Below are positions 46,719 through 55,266 of a DNA stretch of 64,000 nt, piece by piece (the first letter of the stretch is position 1; every line of letters begins with the position of its first letter). The notes below the pieces were generated by a model, which worked only from the letters and a program-made list of their open reading frames with translations, searched no databases and was not told where the DNA came from. Source of the DNA: Planctomycetota bacterium (GTDB taxonomy: Bacteria > Planctomycetota > Planctomycetia > Pirellulales > Lacipirellulaceae); contig JAKOXH010000068.1 in assembly GCA_029781135.1 (NCBI GenBank), forward strand, positions 1-64,000. The letters run 5' to 3'. A program made the position numbers and the translations under genes.

Positions 46719-48983
46719 ATGGCGGCAGGGGAATTGGAATTGATTGCCACGGCGGCCGCCGGCACCGAAGCGGTCGTCAAGCGTGAACTGGCCGCGCTCG
46801 GCTACGAAGCGCGCGTCGTTACGCCTGGCCGGCTGTTGTTCCAGGGCGATGCCGCCGCGATCTGCCGCACGAATTTGTGGCTGCGTGCGGGCGAACGCGT
46901 GCTGATTCAAATGGCATCGTTTCGCGCCGCCGATTTTGATGCCCTGTTCGACGGCACCGCCGCCACCTCGTGGGAAGAGTGGCTGCCGCGCGATGCCGAA
47001 TTCCCGGTGAAAGGGCGTTCGCATCACTCGCAACTTTCCAGCGTGCCGGCCGTGCAAAGAAGCGTGAAGAAGGCGATCGTCGAGCGACTACGGCGCGCAC
47101 ATGACGTCGAAAATCTGCCTGAAACAGGGCCGCGCTGTGCCATCGAGATCAGCCTCCGCGACGACCTCGCCACGCTCACGCTCGATACCACGGGCGTCGG
47201 CCTGCACAAGCGCGGTTACCGCCGGCTGGTGAGCGAAGCTCAACTGCGCGAAACGCTGGCGGCCGTGCTCGTGCAATTGAGCTACTGGCGACCGGGGCGC
47301 GTGCTGGCCGATCCATTCTGCGGTTCCGGCACGATCCCGATCGAAGCCGCGCTGATTGGTCGCAACATCGCCCCCGGCCTCAAACGCGAATTTGCCGCCG
47401 AACATTGGCCGGCGTCCGACCAGCGTTTGTGGCAACAAGCACGCGAAGAAGCCCGCGACCTCGTCCGGCCGCCACTCGAAGAGCGTCTGCTCGCGTACGA
47501 TGTCGATCCCGATGTCCTGAGCCTCGCGCGCTACCACGCCGAACAGGCCGGCGTTGCCGAGGACATCCATTGGCAACAGCGGCCCTTCGGCGATTTGCGG
47601 GCCAAGGCTGAATACGGCTGCCTCATTACGAATCCACCCTACGGCGAGCGCCTTAGCGTCGACCGCGAGGTCGAAGAACTCTATCGAACTTTCCCTTTAG
47701 TCTTCCGCCGTTTGCCGACATGGTCATTTTACATCCTGTCGTTACGGCCCGACTTGGAAACGCTCGTTGGCCAGCGTGCCGACCGCCGCCGCAAACTCTA
47801 CAACGGCCCGCTAGAGTGCACTTACTACCAATTCCACGGCCCGCGACCGCCCCGCGATCACAAAGATGTGGGAGGCGTCTCCGACGCCGATCTCCAATCC
47901 TTTTCTGTGGGAGGCGTCTCCAACGCCGATGTCGCGAACCATTCGAGCACGCCATCGGCCTCAGAGAGGCCTCCCACAAAGAAGCAAGAGACTCGCCCGG
48001 CTGCCGCTCCTGCTTTCGGCGGCTTGCAGCAATCCGCCATCCGTCAGGCCGAGGAATTCGCCAACCGCTTGCGCAACCGCACACGCCATTTCCGCCGTTG
48101 GCCGACCAAGCGCGGCATCATGTGTTATCGGCTCTACGAACGCGATGTGCCCGACGTGCCGCTGGTCGTCGATCGCTATGGCGATGCTCTCCACATTGCC
48201 GAATTCGCTCGGCCGCACGACCGCTCACTGGCGCAGCACGCCGATTGGCTCGACCTCATGGCCCGCACGGCCGCTACAGTGCTTGAGGTGCCGCGCGAGC
48301 GCGTGTTCATGAAGCATCGCGACCGCCAGCGCGGGGCCGACCAATATGACCGTGTCGATGACCGCGGCGCGACGTTCGTCGTCGAGGAAGGCGGCCTCAA
48401 GTTCATCGTCAATCTCTCCGACTACATCGACACTGGCCTGTTCCTAGACCATCGGCTCACGCGGCAAATGGTTCGGGATGCCGCAGCCGGCAAGGGGTTC
48501 CTCAACCTCTTCGCGTATACCGGTTCGTTCAGTGTGTATGCTGCGGCCGGTGGCGCCGCGTCAACGACGACGGTCGACAAATCGAGCACGTACACCGATT
48601 GGGCCCGCGAGAATCTGCAACTCAACGGCTTCACGGGCCCGGCCCACCGCGTAATTCGCAGCGACATTCGTGAGTTTCTTGACGGGCTTTCTCCGCGCGA
48701 AGTTTGGGATCTCGCCGTCGTCGATCCGCCGACATTTTCAAACACGAAAGGCCTTGAAGTAGACTGGGACGTGCAGCGCGACCACGCCGAACTGCTCCAG
48801 CGACTCGCCCCGCAGATCGCCGTCGGCGGCAGCGTGTATTTCAGCACTAACTTCCGGCGGTTCAAAATGGATGAGTCATCACTCGAAGGCAGCTACAAAA
48901 TCCGCGATATCACCCGCCAAACCATCCCCGAGGATTTTCGCAACGAACGGATTCACAAATGCTGGGTGTTGAATCGCACGTAA
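46719..48983 (+). CDS. rlmL: Bifunctional 23S rRNA methyltransferase RlmKL
   Basis: Cytoplasmic enzyme of 754 residues joining RlmL (N2 of G2445) and RlmK (N7 of G2069) activities of E. coli numbering. Order: N-terminal THUMP region (about 5-155); RlmL methyltransferase with DPFCGSGTIPIEAALIGRN and catalytic ITNPPYGERL; a linker; RlmK methyltransferase with NLFAYTGSFSVYAAAGG and VVDPPTFSNTKG. The length is a little above the E. coli protein (about 700). The extra part is the linker (about 383-425), where an in-frame palindromic DNA repeat encodes VGGVSDAD and VGGVSNAD. Both active sites look intact. Confidence 0.92.
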   Translation: MAAGELELIATAAAGTEAVVKRELAALGYEARVVTPGRLLFQGDAAAICRTNLWLRAGERVLIQMASFRAADFDALFDGTAATSWEEWLPRDAEFPVKGRSHHSQLSSVPAVQRSVKKAIVERLRRAHDVENLPETGPRCAIEISLRDDLATLTLDTTGVGLHKRGYRRLVSEAQLRETLAAVLVQLSYWRPGRVLADPFCGSGTIPIEAALIGRNIAPGLKREFAAEHWPASDQRLWQQAREEARDLVRPPLEERLLAYDVDPDVLSLARYHAEQAGVAEDIHWQQRPFGDLRAKAEYGCLITNPPYGERLSVDREVEELYRTFPLVFRRLPTWSFYILSLRPDLETLVGQRADRRRKLYNGPLECTYYQFHGPRPPRDHKDVGGVSDADLQSFSVGGVSNADVANHSSTPSASERPPTKKQETRPAAAPAFGGLQQSAIRQAEEFANRLRNRTRHFRRWPTKRGIMCYRLYERDVPDVPLVVDRYGDALHIAEFARPHDRSLAQHADWLDLMARTAATVLEVPRERVFMKHRDRQRGADQYDRVDDRGATFVVEEGGLKFIVNLSDYIDTGLFLDHRLTRQMVRDAAAGKGFLNLFAYTGSFSVYAAAGGAASTTTVDKSSTYTDWARENLQLNGFTGPAHRVIRSDIREFLDGLSPREVWDLAVVDPPTFSNTKGLEVDWDVQRDHAELLQRLAPQIAVGGSVYFSTNFRRFKMDESSLEGSYKIRDITRQTIPEDFRNERIHKCWVLNRT
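47867..47978. repeat. Palindromic repeat inserted in frame within rlmKL
   Basis: A 25-base unit starts at 47867 (TGTGGGAGGCGTCTCCGACG...) and recurs at 47906-47930 with one mismatch. The copies are 39 bases apart, exactly 13 codons. An inverted unit with three mismatches lies at 47954-47978. Together they form a palindromic element like those elsewhere between genes, here translated as the linker between the two methyltransferase domains. Confidence 0.75.
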
Positions 48984-48996
48984 CACGGCCAAAATT

Positions 48997-49209
48997 GGGT
49001 GCCACTGGCTCTGCCAGTGTTTCGTTTGTCAAAGGCTTGCGTGTCAGCGGCGAACCAAATTCTCAAACGGTTTTGGACTGGCCGCAAGCTAGTTCGAGCT
49101 TGATCCATTCAAGCGCCCCTCCTGGTCCATTAGTTCGAGAACAGTCGAATGGTCGTGGACGCTAGTGCAGACTGGAGCACTCAACACACTGGCGAAGCCA
49201 GTGGCACCC
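48997..49209. repeat. Palindromic repeat of the GGGTGCCACTGGC family
   Basis: The left arm (48997-49020, beginning gggtgccactggctctg) and the right arm (49186-49209, ending gccagtggcaccc) are inverted copies separated by about 165 bases. It fills the 258-bp gap between rlmKL and the convergent DUF4038 gene. Confidence 0.7.
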
Positions 49210-49241
49210 GGCAACTGTCACCGCATGATCGTCTGCGGCCG

Positions 49242-50990
49242 TTACTTGGCGTGTTGCACAATGATCACCCAATCGTCTGCTTGGATGGTTTTTGGTTTGG
49301 CGATGGTCGCGCTTTGCAGTGCATCGCCCTTGATCGGGCCAAGTTCCGTCGCCGCGCCGCTGGTTGGATCGAACGCGGCAGCTTGATAAGTCGCTCCCGC
49401 CGCCAATTTCTGCAACTTCACCGGCCGGCTTTCCGGCACGTAAATCAGCCGCACCTTCTCCGCGATCCCCGTCGCAAACGGCCCATACGGTTTATCGAAG
49501 GCAGCCTTGTCGGACTTCGCTTCCTTGGCGATGGCGAGTTCCGTGTTTGCATATACGGCCCAATCCGGATGCGGCGCGAAGTTCCACCACTCGAACCGCT
49601 CGAATAGTTGCTTGCCGAGCCCGACTTGCCGCGAGCCGGCCAAGTTCATCGCTTCGTTCCACGGAATCACACCGTAGCCCGTGCCACCTTTATGATGCGG
49701 CGACGGTCCGTGCGGCTCGCCCGGCCGGTTGCACTGCCAGATCCCGTTGGCCCCGTACGTGTGCCCCGCAGCCCCGTTCATCATGCACAGCCAGAACATC
49801 TGCCGCGTCCAGCGCGTGCCGATCTTGTCCAGCAGCATCTCGTACGCCGCCTCGCCGTTGATCACCGGCATCGTCGGCGTATCGGCATACGACTGCTCGA
49901 CGGTCTGAATCGTGGGGGCGACGGCGGCGCGCTCGGCGTGCGGCGTCTGCAGCATATCGAAGTCCAGCACGCTGACATCATCGGTCGCATGACGTGCCGA
50001 AAGCCGGCCAATGCCCGTGGGGTGCACGGTCAGCGGCCTGTGAAACGGATCGGTCTTGCGGATGGAGCGCATGACTTCGGTCCATTGCGTCACCTGTCCA
50101 CGATCATCGTACGGAAACCCCTTCGCCAGGTACCATGGCAAATTGGCTTCGCCCGCCGCACACCACACGACCGGCATCGCCCCGTACCGCGCGATGAGGT
50201 AGCGCCAATGCTGTTCGAGCTTTTCGACGCCCATCCACGGCATGAAATAGCCCCACGCCCCGACAATGCACGGCGAAAAACCTTCATTCACCAGGTATTC
50301 CAGCCGTCGGTCAGCGGCGTCGAAGTACTCCGGCCGAATACGCGCATACTTCTCCTCCCAAGGATACCCCGCCTCGTTCGCCCCGCGCGGGTCGAACGGG
50401 TGCATATCGGGATACAAACCCGCCACGAGTTGAATGACATTGAACCCCTTCTGCTTGCGATCGGCCGCGAGCTTTTGAAACTCATCGGGCCAGTGCAACC
50501 GATGGCACAGCCCCATCCACCACGTATCGCCCAGCCAAAAGAACGGCGTGCCATCCGCATGCTCCAAATGCCGTCGGTCCGCCGCCACGCGAATTGGGCC
50601 GTGGACGAACAGGGGATTCGTGCCGCCATAAGGCTTCACACGCACTTCGCCGACGACACCGTGCAAGCCAGCGTCACCCTTGTCCGAACACTCGCTGTGC
50701 CAGCGGTGTGTTCCCACAATCGGCGAAGCGTATCGCACTTTCCATTTGTTGCCGCCCGCCCAAAACGCCGGCACCCGCAACTCGCGCCCCTGCGGCTCGC
50801 TGAACACCACATCGAGCGTGACTGAATTAAACGGATCAACATGTTCCTTGCTCGCCACAAACTCCAACTCGACAAATACGTTCGCTTCCGTTTCGCGAAA
50901 ACTTCGAGCATCCTGTTCGGCCATCGCCGTTGAGGAACTCAACGCCGAAATCGCAATTGCGGCATACACAACGCGGATAGTGTTCGCCAT
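49242..50990 (-). CDS. DUF5060/DUF4038-type secreted glycoside hydrolase
   Basis: Exported protein of 582 residues with a signal peptide (about 1-24). The N-terminal DUF5060-like sandwich contains FNSVTLDVVFSEPQG and WKVRYASPIVGTHRW. The DUF4038-type barrel contains GTPFFWLGDTWWMGLCHRL, FNVIQLVAGLYPDMHPFD, VVWCAAGEANLPWYLAKG and MPVINGEAAYE. The latter two glutamates are the likely catalytic pair. A C-terminal beta domain lies near VRLIYVPESRPV. Characterised relatives include apiosidases (GH140); the substrate here is unknown. The start at 50990 was chosen for the signal peptide; longer in-frame starts exist up to 51071 and no ribosome binding site decides. Confidence 0.8.
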   Translation of the reverse strand: MANTIRVVYAAIAISALSSSTAMAEQDARSFRETEANVFVELEFVASKEHVDPFNSVTLDVVFSEPQGRELRVPAFWAGGNKWKVRYASPIVGTHRWHSECSDKGDAGLHGVVGEVRVKPYGGTNPLFVHGPIRVAADRRHLEHADGTPFFWLGDTWWMGLCHRLHWPDEFQKLAADRKQKGFNVIQLVAGLYPDMHPFDPRGANEAGYPWEEKYARIRPEYFDAADRRLEYLVNEGFSPCIVGAWGYFMPWMGVEKLEQHWRYLIARYGAMPVVWCAAGEANLPWYLAKGFPYDDRGQVTQWTEVMRSIRKTDPFHRPLTVHPTGIGRLSARHATDDVSVLDFDMLQTPHAERAAVAPTIQTVEQSYADTPTMPVINGEAAYEMLLDKIGTRWTRQMFWLCMMNGAAGHTYGANGIWQCNRPGEPHGPSPHHKGGTGYGVIPWNEAMNLAGSRQVGLGKQLFERFEWWNFAPHPDWAVYANTELAIAKEAKSDKAAFDKPYGPFATGIAEKVRLIYVPESRPVKLQKLAAGATYQAAAFDPTSGAATELGPIKGDALQSATIAKPKTIQADDWVIIVQHAK

Positions 50991-51092
50991 GAAACGCCAA
51001 GTCAGTTGTAGACGTTGAGTCATATTGAGTAGGTACATTGCGGTAAAAGTATATGAATGCAATTGCGCCAACCATTTGGGCGAGCAGGGAGA

Positions 51093-52589
51093 TTACGTCA
51101 ATATCTCCCGAATCACCTCGCCATGCACGTCGGTCAACCTGCGGTCGATGCCGTTGTGGCGGAATGTGAGTTTGGTGTGATCGATGCCGAGGAGGTGGAG
51201 GATCGTCGCGTGGATGTCGTAGCAGTACGTCGGTCGGCTGCGATCGAGCGGCTTGTACGACCATTCATCGCTGGGGCCGTAGCTTACGCCGCCCCGGATG
51301 CCGCCGCCGGCGAGCCAGTTGGTGAAGACGAATGGGTTGTGATCGCGGCCGCGCGAGCCTTGGTTGCACGGCATCCGGCCGAACTCGGTCGTCCAGAGCA
51401 CGATCGTGTCGTCGAGCATGCCGCGCTGTTTGAGGTCTTTCAACAGAGCCGATGCGCCAACTCCCAATCCCGTGGCGAGCGGTTGGTGATCGCGTTCAAG
51501 GTCTTCATGCGAATCCCAGTTGCGCCGGGGGAAGCCGTTGTCGGCCCCACTCCAAACCTGCACGAACCGCACGCCACGTTCAAGCAGCCGCCGGGCCACC
51601 AGGCAATTACGGCCGAAATATTCGACCTCCTGCCGCGTATCGATTCCCGCGGCCGGCGGTGTGATCGTGTTGTGCTTATCGAGGCCGTACATCCGCAGAA
51701 TGTGCTCCGGCTCGCCGCGGACATCGAGTACTTCCGGGGCCGTGACTTGCATCCGCGCCGCCAGTTCGTACGCCCGAATACGGGCATCCAGCCGCGAGTC
51801 GCCGGGCCGCGTGGCCTCGTGCTGGCGATTGAGCTTGCCAAGAATGGCCAGCCCCTCGGCATCACTCTCGCGCGTGACATACGAATTCTCGGGCGGAAAC
51901 AAATCGGCGATCGGCCGCTTCGCGCTCGGCTGCACCACGGTCGCCTGATGCTCGGCCGGCAAGAAACCCGGCGACCAATTCGCATGACCGTTGGGCGGCA
52001 ACCCGCGCGGGTCGGGCAGCACGACAAACGTCGGCAAATCGTTGTTAAGGCTGCCGAGGCCGTAGCTGATCCACGCCCCCACGCTCGGGAAGCCGGGCAG
52101 CACATAGCCCGTCGCCTGCATGAACGTGGCCGGGCCATGCACGTTCGATTTCGAGACCATCGAGTGCACGAACGCGATGTCATCCACACACTCGCCGAGC
52201 GGGGCGACCGGGTCGCTGAGCCACTTGCCGCATTGGCCGTGCTGCCGCCAACGAAACGGCGACGCCATCACTTTGTCTGGCGCCGATTGGAAGAGTTCGA
52301 CCACCTCGCCAGGGTCAAACTTCTGGCCGTGCAGCTTCGCAAGCATGGGTTTGTAATCCCACAGGTCGCACTGACTGGCCGCGCCCGACATATAAAGCTG
52401 CACGACGCGTTTCGTCTTCGGCGCGAAATGCGGCTTGCGTTGCTGCCCCGTTATCGTCTCACTGGCCAGCAAACCTTCATCGCACAGCATGGAGGCGAGC
52501 GCGACGCCCCCCAACCCGCCGCCGAGTTGCCAGAGGAACTCACGGCGCGACGGGAAATGTACGCGCAATCGTCTACGGCTTGGCGTCAT
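51093..52589 (-). CDS. DUF1501 Tat-exported protein, copy 2
   Basis: Protein of 498 residues with a twin-arginine-type signal (FPSRREFLWQLGGGLGGVAL). DUF1501 follows: LYMSGAASQCDLWDYKPML, VDDIAFVHSM, GAWISYGLGS, TIVLWTTEFGRMP and GRDHNPFVFTNWLAGG. It is the probable partner of the PSD1 protein encoded upstream on the same strand (52785-54962). The two are 195 bp apart, and that gap is filled by a palindromic repeat. Confidence 0.87.
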   Translation of the reverse strand: MTPSRRRLRVHFPSRREFLWQLGGGLGGVALASMLCDEGLLASETITGQQRKPHFAPKTKRVVQLYMSGAASQCDLWDYKPMLAKLHGQKFDPGEVVELFQSAPDKVMASPFRWRQHGQCGKWLSDPVAPLGECVDDIAFVHSMVSKSNVHGPATFMQATGYVLPGFPSVGAWISYGLGSLNNDLPTFVVLPDPRGLPPNGHANWSPGFLPAEHQATVVQPSAKRPIADLFPPENSYVTRESDAEGLAILGKLNRQHEATRPGDSRLDARIRAYELAARMQVTAPEVLDVRGEPEHILRMYGLDKHNTITPPAAGIDTRQEVEYFGRNCLVARRLLERGVRFVQVWSGADNGFPRRNWDSHEDLERDHQPLATGLGVGASALLKDLKQRGMLDDTIVLWTTEFGRMPCNQGSRGRDHNPFVFTNWLAGGGIRGGVSYGPSDEWSYKPLDRSRPTYCYDIHATILHLLGIDHTKLTFRHNGIDRRLTDVHGEVIREILT

Positions 52590-52600
52590 GGTTTCCTAGT

Positions 52601-52767
52601 CTCACGCAAAGGCGCTAAGGCGCAAAGAAGCAAGATTGTTTACCACAAAGGACACAAAGATCACAAAGGAATATTGGAAGCGACGTTGTGCCGACCCTAG
52701 AAAATCATATCTTTGTGCTCTTCGTGGTCAAAAATCCATTCTTTGCGCCTTCGCGCCTTTGCGTGAG
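52601..52767. repeat. Nested palindromic repeat (CGCAAAGGCG / ACCACAAAGGACAC words), copy 1
   Basis: Outer arms: 52601-52627 (ctcacgcaaaggcgctaagg...) and 52741-52767 (...cgcgcctttgcgtgag). Inner arms: 52642-52668 (accacaaaggacacaaag...) and 52711-52728 (ctttgtgctcttcgtggt). It lies between the PSD1 and DUF1501 genes of copy 2. Confidence 0.8.
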
Positions 52768-52784
52768 TCAACAACAGCGGGTAA

Positions 52785-54962
52785 TCAATCCACAAACACA
52801 AACTCATTCAAGTTGAATATCAGCCGACACGCGTTCGGCAAACCGCAGCGGCCGGCATACTCCACGAGCGGCGTGATTTCATCCATCGTCGGTTCTCGCG
52901 CAAACGCCAGTCGCCACGCGGCCGCGAGTCGCTCCTTATTGCCCGCACCCAGCGGCGTCACGCGCTCGGCAAACCGCTCGGCCATCCGCACCATGAACGG
53001 ATTGTTCAATAGCGCAAGCGATTGCAGCGGCGTCAGCGTTTCGTTCCGTCGCGGCACCAGCGCCGATGCGTCGGCACAATCGAGAGTCGTCAGGAACGGG
53101 TCGGGCACGCTGCGGACGATCATCCGATACACGCTCCGCCGATGCGACGTTGGGTCGTCCGGGTCGTATTCCTCGTATTTATAGTGCGGCGAATGATCGT
53201 CCTTGAAACCGAACACGCGGAACGGCGGTCCGCCGCGCGTCGCATCGAGTTGCCCCGCCACCACCAACACCGAATCCCGCAGCGCCTCGGCCTCCAACCG
53301 GCGGCGGTTCATTCGCCACAAATACTGATCCGCACCGTCAACCTTCTCGCACTCCACATTCCCTACCGATGCCTGCCGATACACGGCACTCGTACAAATC
53401 AAGCGATGCAAATCCTTAATCGACTGCCGGCCATCGCGGAACTCGGCCGCGAGCCAATCGAGCAATTCGACATTCGTCGGCGGTGCTCCCATTCGCCCGA
53501 AATCGTTCGGCGTCTCGACGATGCCGTGGCCAAAATGATACTGCCACACGCGGTTTACGATCGACCGCCACGTGAGCGGATTCTCCTTTGAAGTGAGCCA
53601 CCGCGCGAGCGCCACCCGTCGTGCGCCTTCGCCCGCCGCGGCATCCACCGGAAACCGCGCACCCAACTGCGGCAGGTAGCCACACGTCCCCGGCCCCACT
53701 TCCGCCCCTGGGTCTTTCTCACTACCGCGTTTGAGCACGTGCATCACCCGCGGCTTACCATGCGTGGGCGCAAGTTGCCCCTCGGCCTTGAACTCACTCG
53801 CAGCGGCAAAAACGACGCCCGCCGTCGCCACGCCGCCGCCGGCCGGGAACGGCCGCTCGGCCCGATCGACCCCCGCGAATACCGCCTGCAAACTGTAATA
53901 ATCTTCTTGCGTGATGGGGTCGAACTTGTGACTGTGGCACCGCGCGCACTGCACGGTCATGCTGTTGAACGTGCCGATGGTCGTCGTCACCATGTCGTCG
54001 CGATCGAGGTTCCGCGTGATCGCCTTCGACATCGTCCCCTCGGCCACCTCGATCTGCCCGACGAAATCGAACGGCCCCGCCGCGATGAACCCCGTGGCGA
54101 TAATCCCATCGGCCGTGCCCGGGTAGAGTACATCGCCCGCGACTTGCTCTTCCAAAAAGCGACTGTAGGGCTTGTCGTCGTTGAACACGCGAATCACATA
54201 GTCGCGATACGGCCAGGCGTTTGGCCGCACTTTATCTTTGTCGTAGCCGTGCGTATCGCCGTAATGGACGACATCGAGCCAGTGCCGGGCCCAGCGTTCG
54301 CCGTAATCGGGCGACTCCAGCAGCCGGTCAACCAGTTTCTCGTATGCCCGCGGATCGGCATCGGCAACAAAGGCCTCGACCTCGTCGAACGACGGCGGCA
54401 ATCCAACAAGATCAAAATACAGCCGCCGGATGAGCGTCCGCCGGTCCGCTTCCGGCGACGGCGACAGGTCTTTCTCGCGCAACTTTGCCAACACGAACGC
54501 ATCAACCGGCGTGCGAGGCCAATTCGATTGTACCTTTGGCACACTCGGCCGCTTCAGCGGTCGCAGCGACCACCAATCCAAATCGTACTGCCGCTTATCC
54601 GCCAACTCGACGCCTGCCGGCCACTCGGCCCCGGACGCCACCCATTCGCGAATCGCCGTAACGTCTGTTGGCGCGAGTGGCTGCTCGCCTTTCGGCATTT
54701 GGGGCTCGTTGCCCGTAATATAGTCTACGAGCAAACTTTCATCCGGCTTCCCCGCCACAACGGCCGGCCCGCTGTCGCCACCCTGGCGAACCAATTCGGC
54801 CGTCACGAGCGACAGCCCTCCCTTCGGCTTCGTCCCCTCGTGGCAGTGCACGCACCGCGCTTCGAGAATCGGCGCGACCCGCTCGCTAAACAGTCGGTCG
54901 TCGGCTAGCGTGCTGCTGCTCGCCAACACTGCAAACACGCAGACGGAAGAAACGTGTTTCAT
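52785..54962 (-). CDS. Cytochrome-type DUF1549/DUF1553 protein (PSD1 family), copy 2
   Basis: Exported protein of 725 residues. A signal peptide (MKHVSSVCVFAVLASSSTLA) is followed by a cytochrome c-like domain with CVHCH and LFSERVAPILEARC. DUF1549 contains LIRRLYFDLVGLPPSFDEV and GERWARHWLDVVHYGDTHG. CARCHSHKFDP follows, then DUF1553 (RVALARWLTSKENPLTWRSI, LTPLQSLALLNNPF). ATG 54962 was chosen because longer in-frame starts run back into the repeat at 55018. It is divergent from the PQQ-type propeller gene. Confidence 0.88.
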   Translation of the reverse strand: MKHVSSVCVFAVLASSSTLADDRLFSERVAPILEARCVHCHEGTKPKGGLSLVTAELVRQGGDSGPAVVAGKPDESLLVDYITGNEPQMPKGEQPLAPTDVTAIREWVASGAEWPAGVELADKRQYDLDWWSLRPLKRPSVPKVQSNWPRTPVDAFVLAKLREKDLSPSPEADRRTLIRRLYFDLVGLPPSFDEVEAFVADADPRAYEKLVDRLLESPDYGERWARHWLDVVHYGDTHGYDKDKVRPNAWPYRDYVIRVFNDDKPYSRFLEEQVAGDVLYPGTADGIIATGFIAAGPFDFVGQIEVAEGTMSKAITRNLDRDDMVTTTIGTFNSMTVQCARCHSHKFDPITQEDYYSLQAVFAGVDRAERPFPAGGGVATAGVVFAAASEFKAEGQLAPTHGKPRVMHVLKRGSEKDPGAEVGPGTCGYLPQLGARFPVDAAAGEGARRVALARWLTSKENPLTWRSIVNRVWQYHFGHGIVETPNDFGRMGAPPTNVELLDWLAAEFRDGRQSIKDLHRLICTSAVYRQASVGNVECEKVDGADQYLWRMNRRRLEAEALRDSVLVVAGQLDATRGGPPFRVFGFKDDHSPHYKYEEYDPDDPTSHRRSVYRMIVRSVPDPFLTTLDCADASALVPRRNETLTPLQSLALLNNPFMVRMAERFAERVTPLGAGNKERLAAAWRLAFAREPTMDEITPLVEYAGRCGLPNACRLIFNLNEFVFVD

Positions 54963-55017
54963 GATTCCCATTCGGTCACTCACCTTGTTCGCCCATAGCG
55001 GTCCGACCGACGAAGCC

Positions 55018-55193
55018 TCACGCAAAGGCGCGAAGGCGCAAAAAAGTCAGGATGTTAACCACAAAGGACACGAAGATCACAAAGGGAAAAGCTCGTACGC
55101 GATTTGTCGCCGGTCGTTTTGATTCTACTTGGTGTTCTTTGTGTCCTTCGTGGTTGACCTTCTCTTCTTTGCGTCTTCGCGGCTTGGCGTGAG
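55018..55193. repeat. Nested palindromic repeat of the same family, copy 2
   Basis: Outer arms: 55018-55044 (ctcacgcaaaggcgcgaagg...) and 55167-55193. Inner arms: 55058-55085 (accacaaaggacacgaag...) and 55137-55155 (ctttgtgtccttcgtggtt). It fills most of the 304-bp divergent gap between the PSD1 gene and the propeller gene. Confidence 0.8.
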
Positions 55194-55266
55194 ATTCTTT
55201 CCGAGCTTTCCTTGTCGCAAGCGATAACGCTCATTATAACATCGTGACATTGGGAGGCGACCTGCG

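Noticed and set aside
47860..47990. Intein or extra domain in the RlmKL linker
   Set aside because: The insert is about 40 residues, has no splicing motifs, and is fully explained by direct and inverted copies of a 25-base DNA unit.
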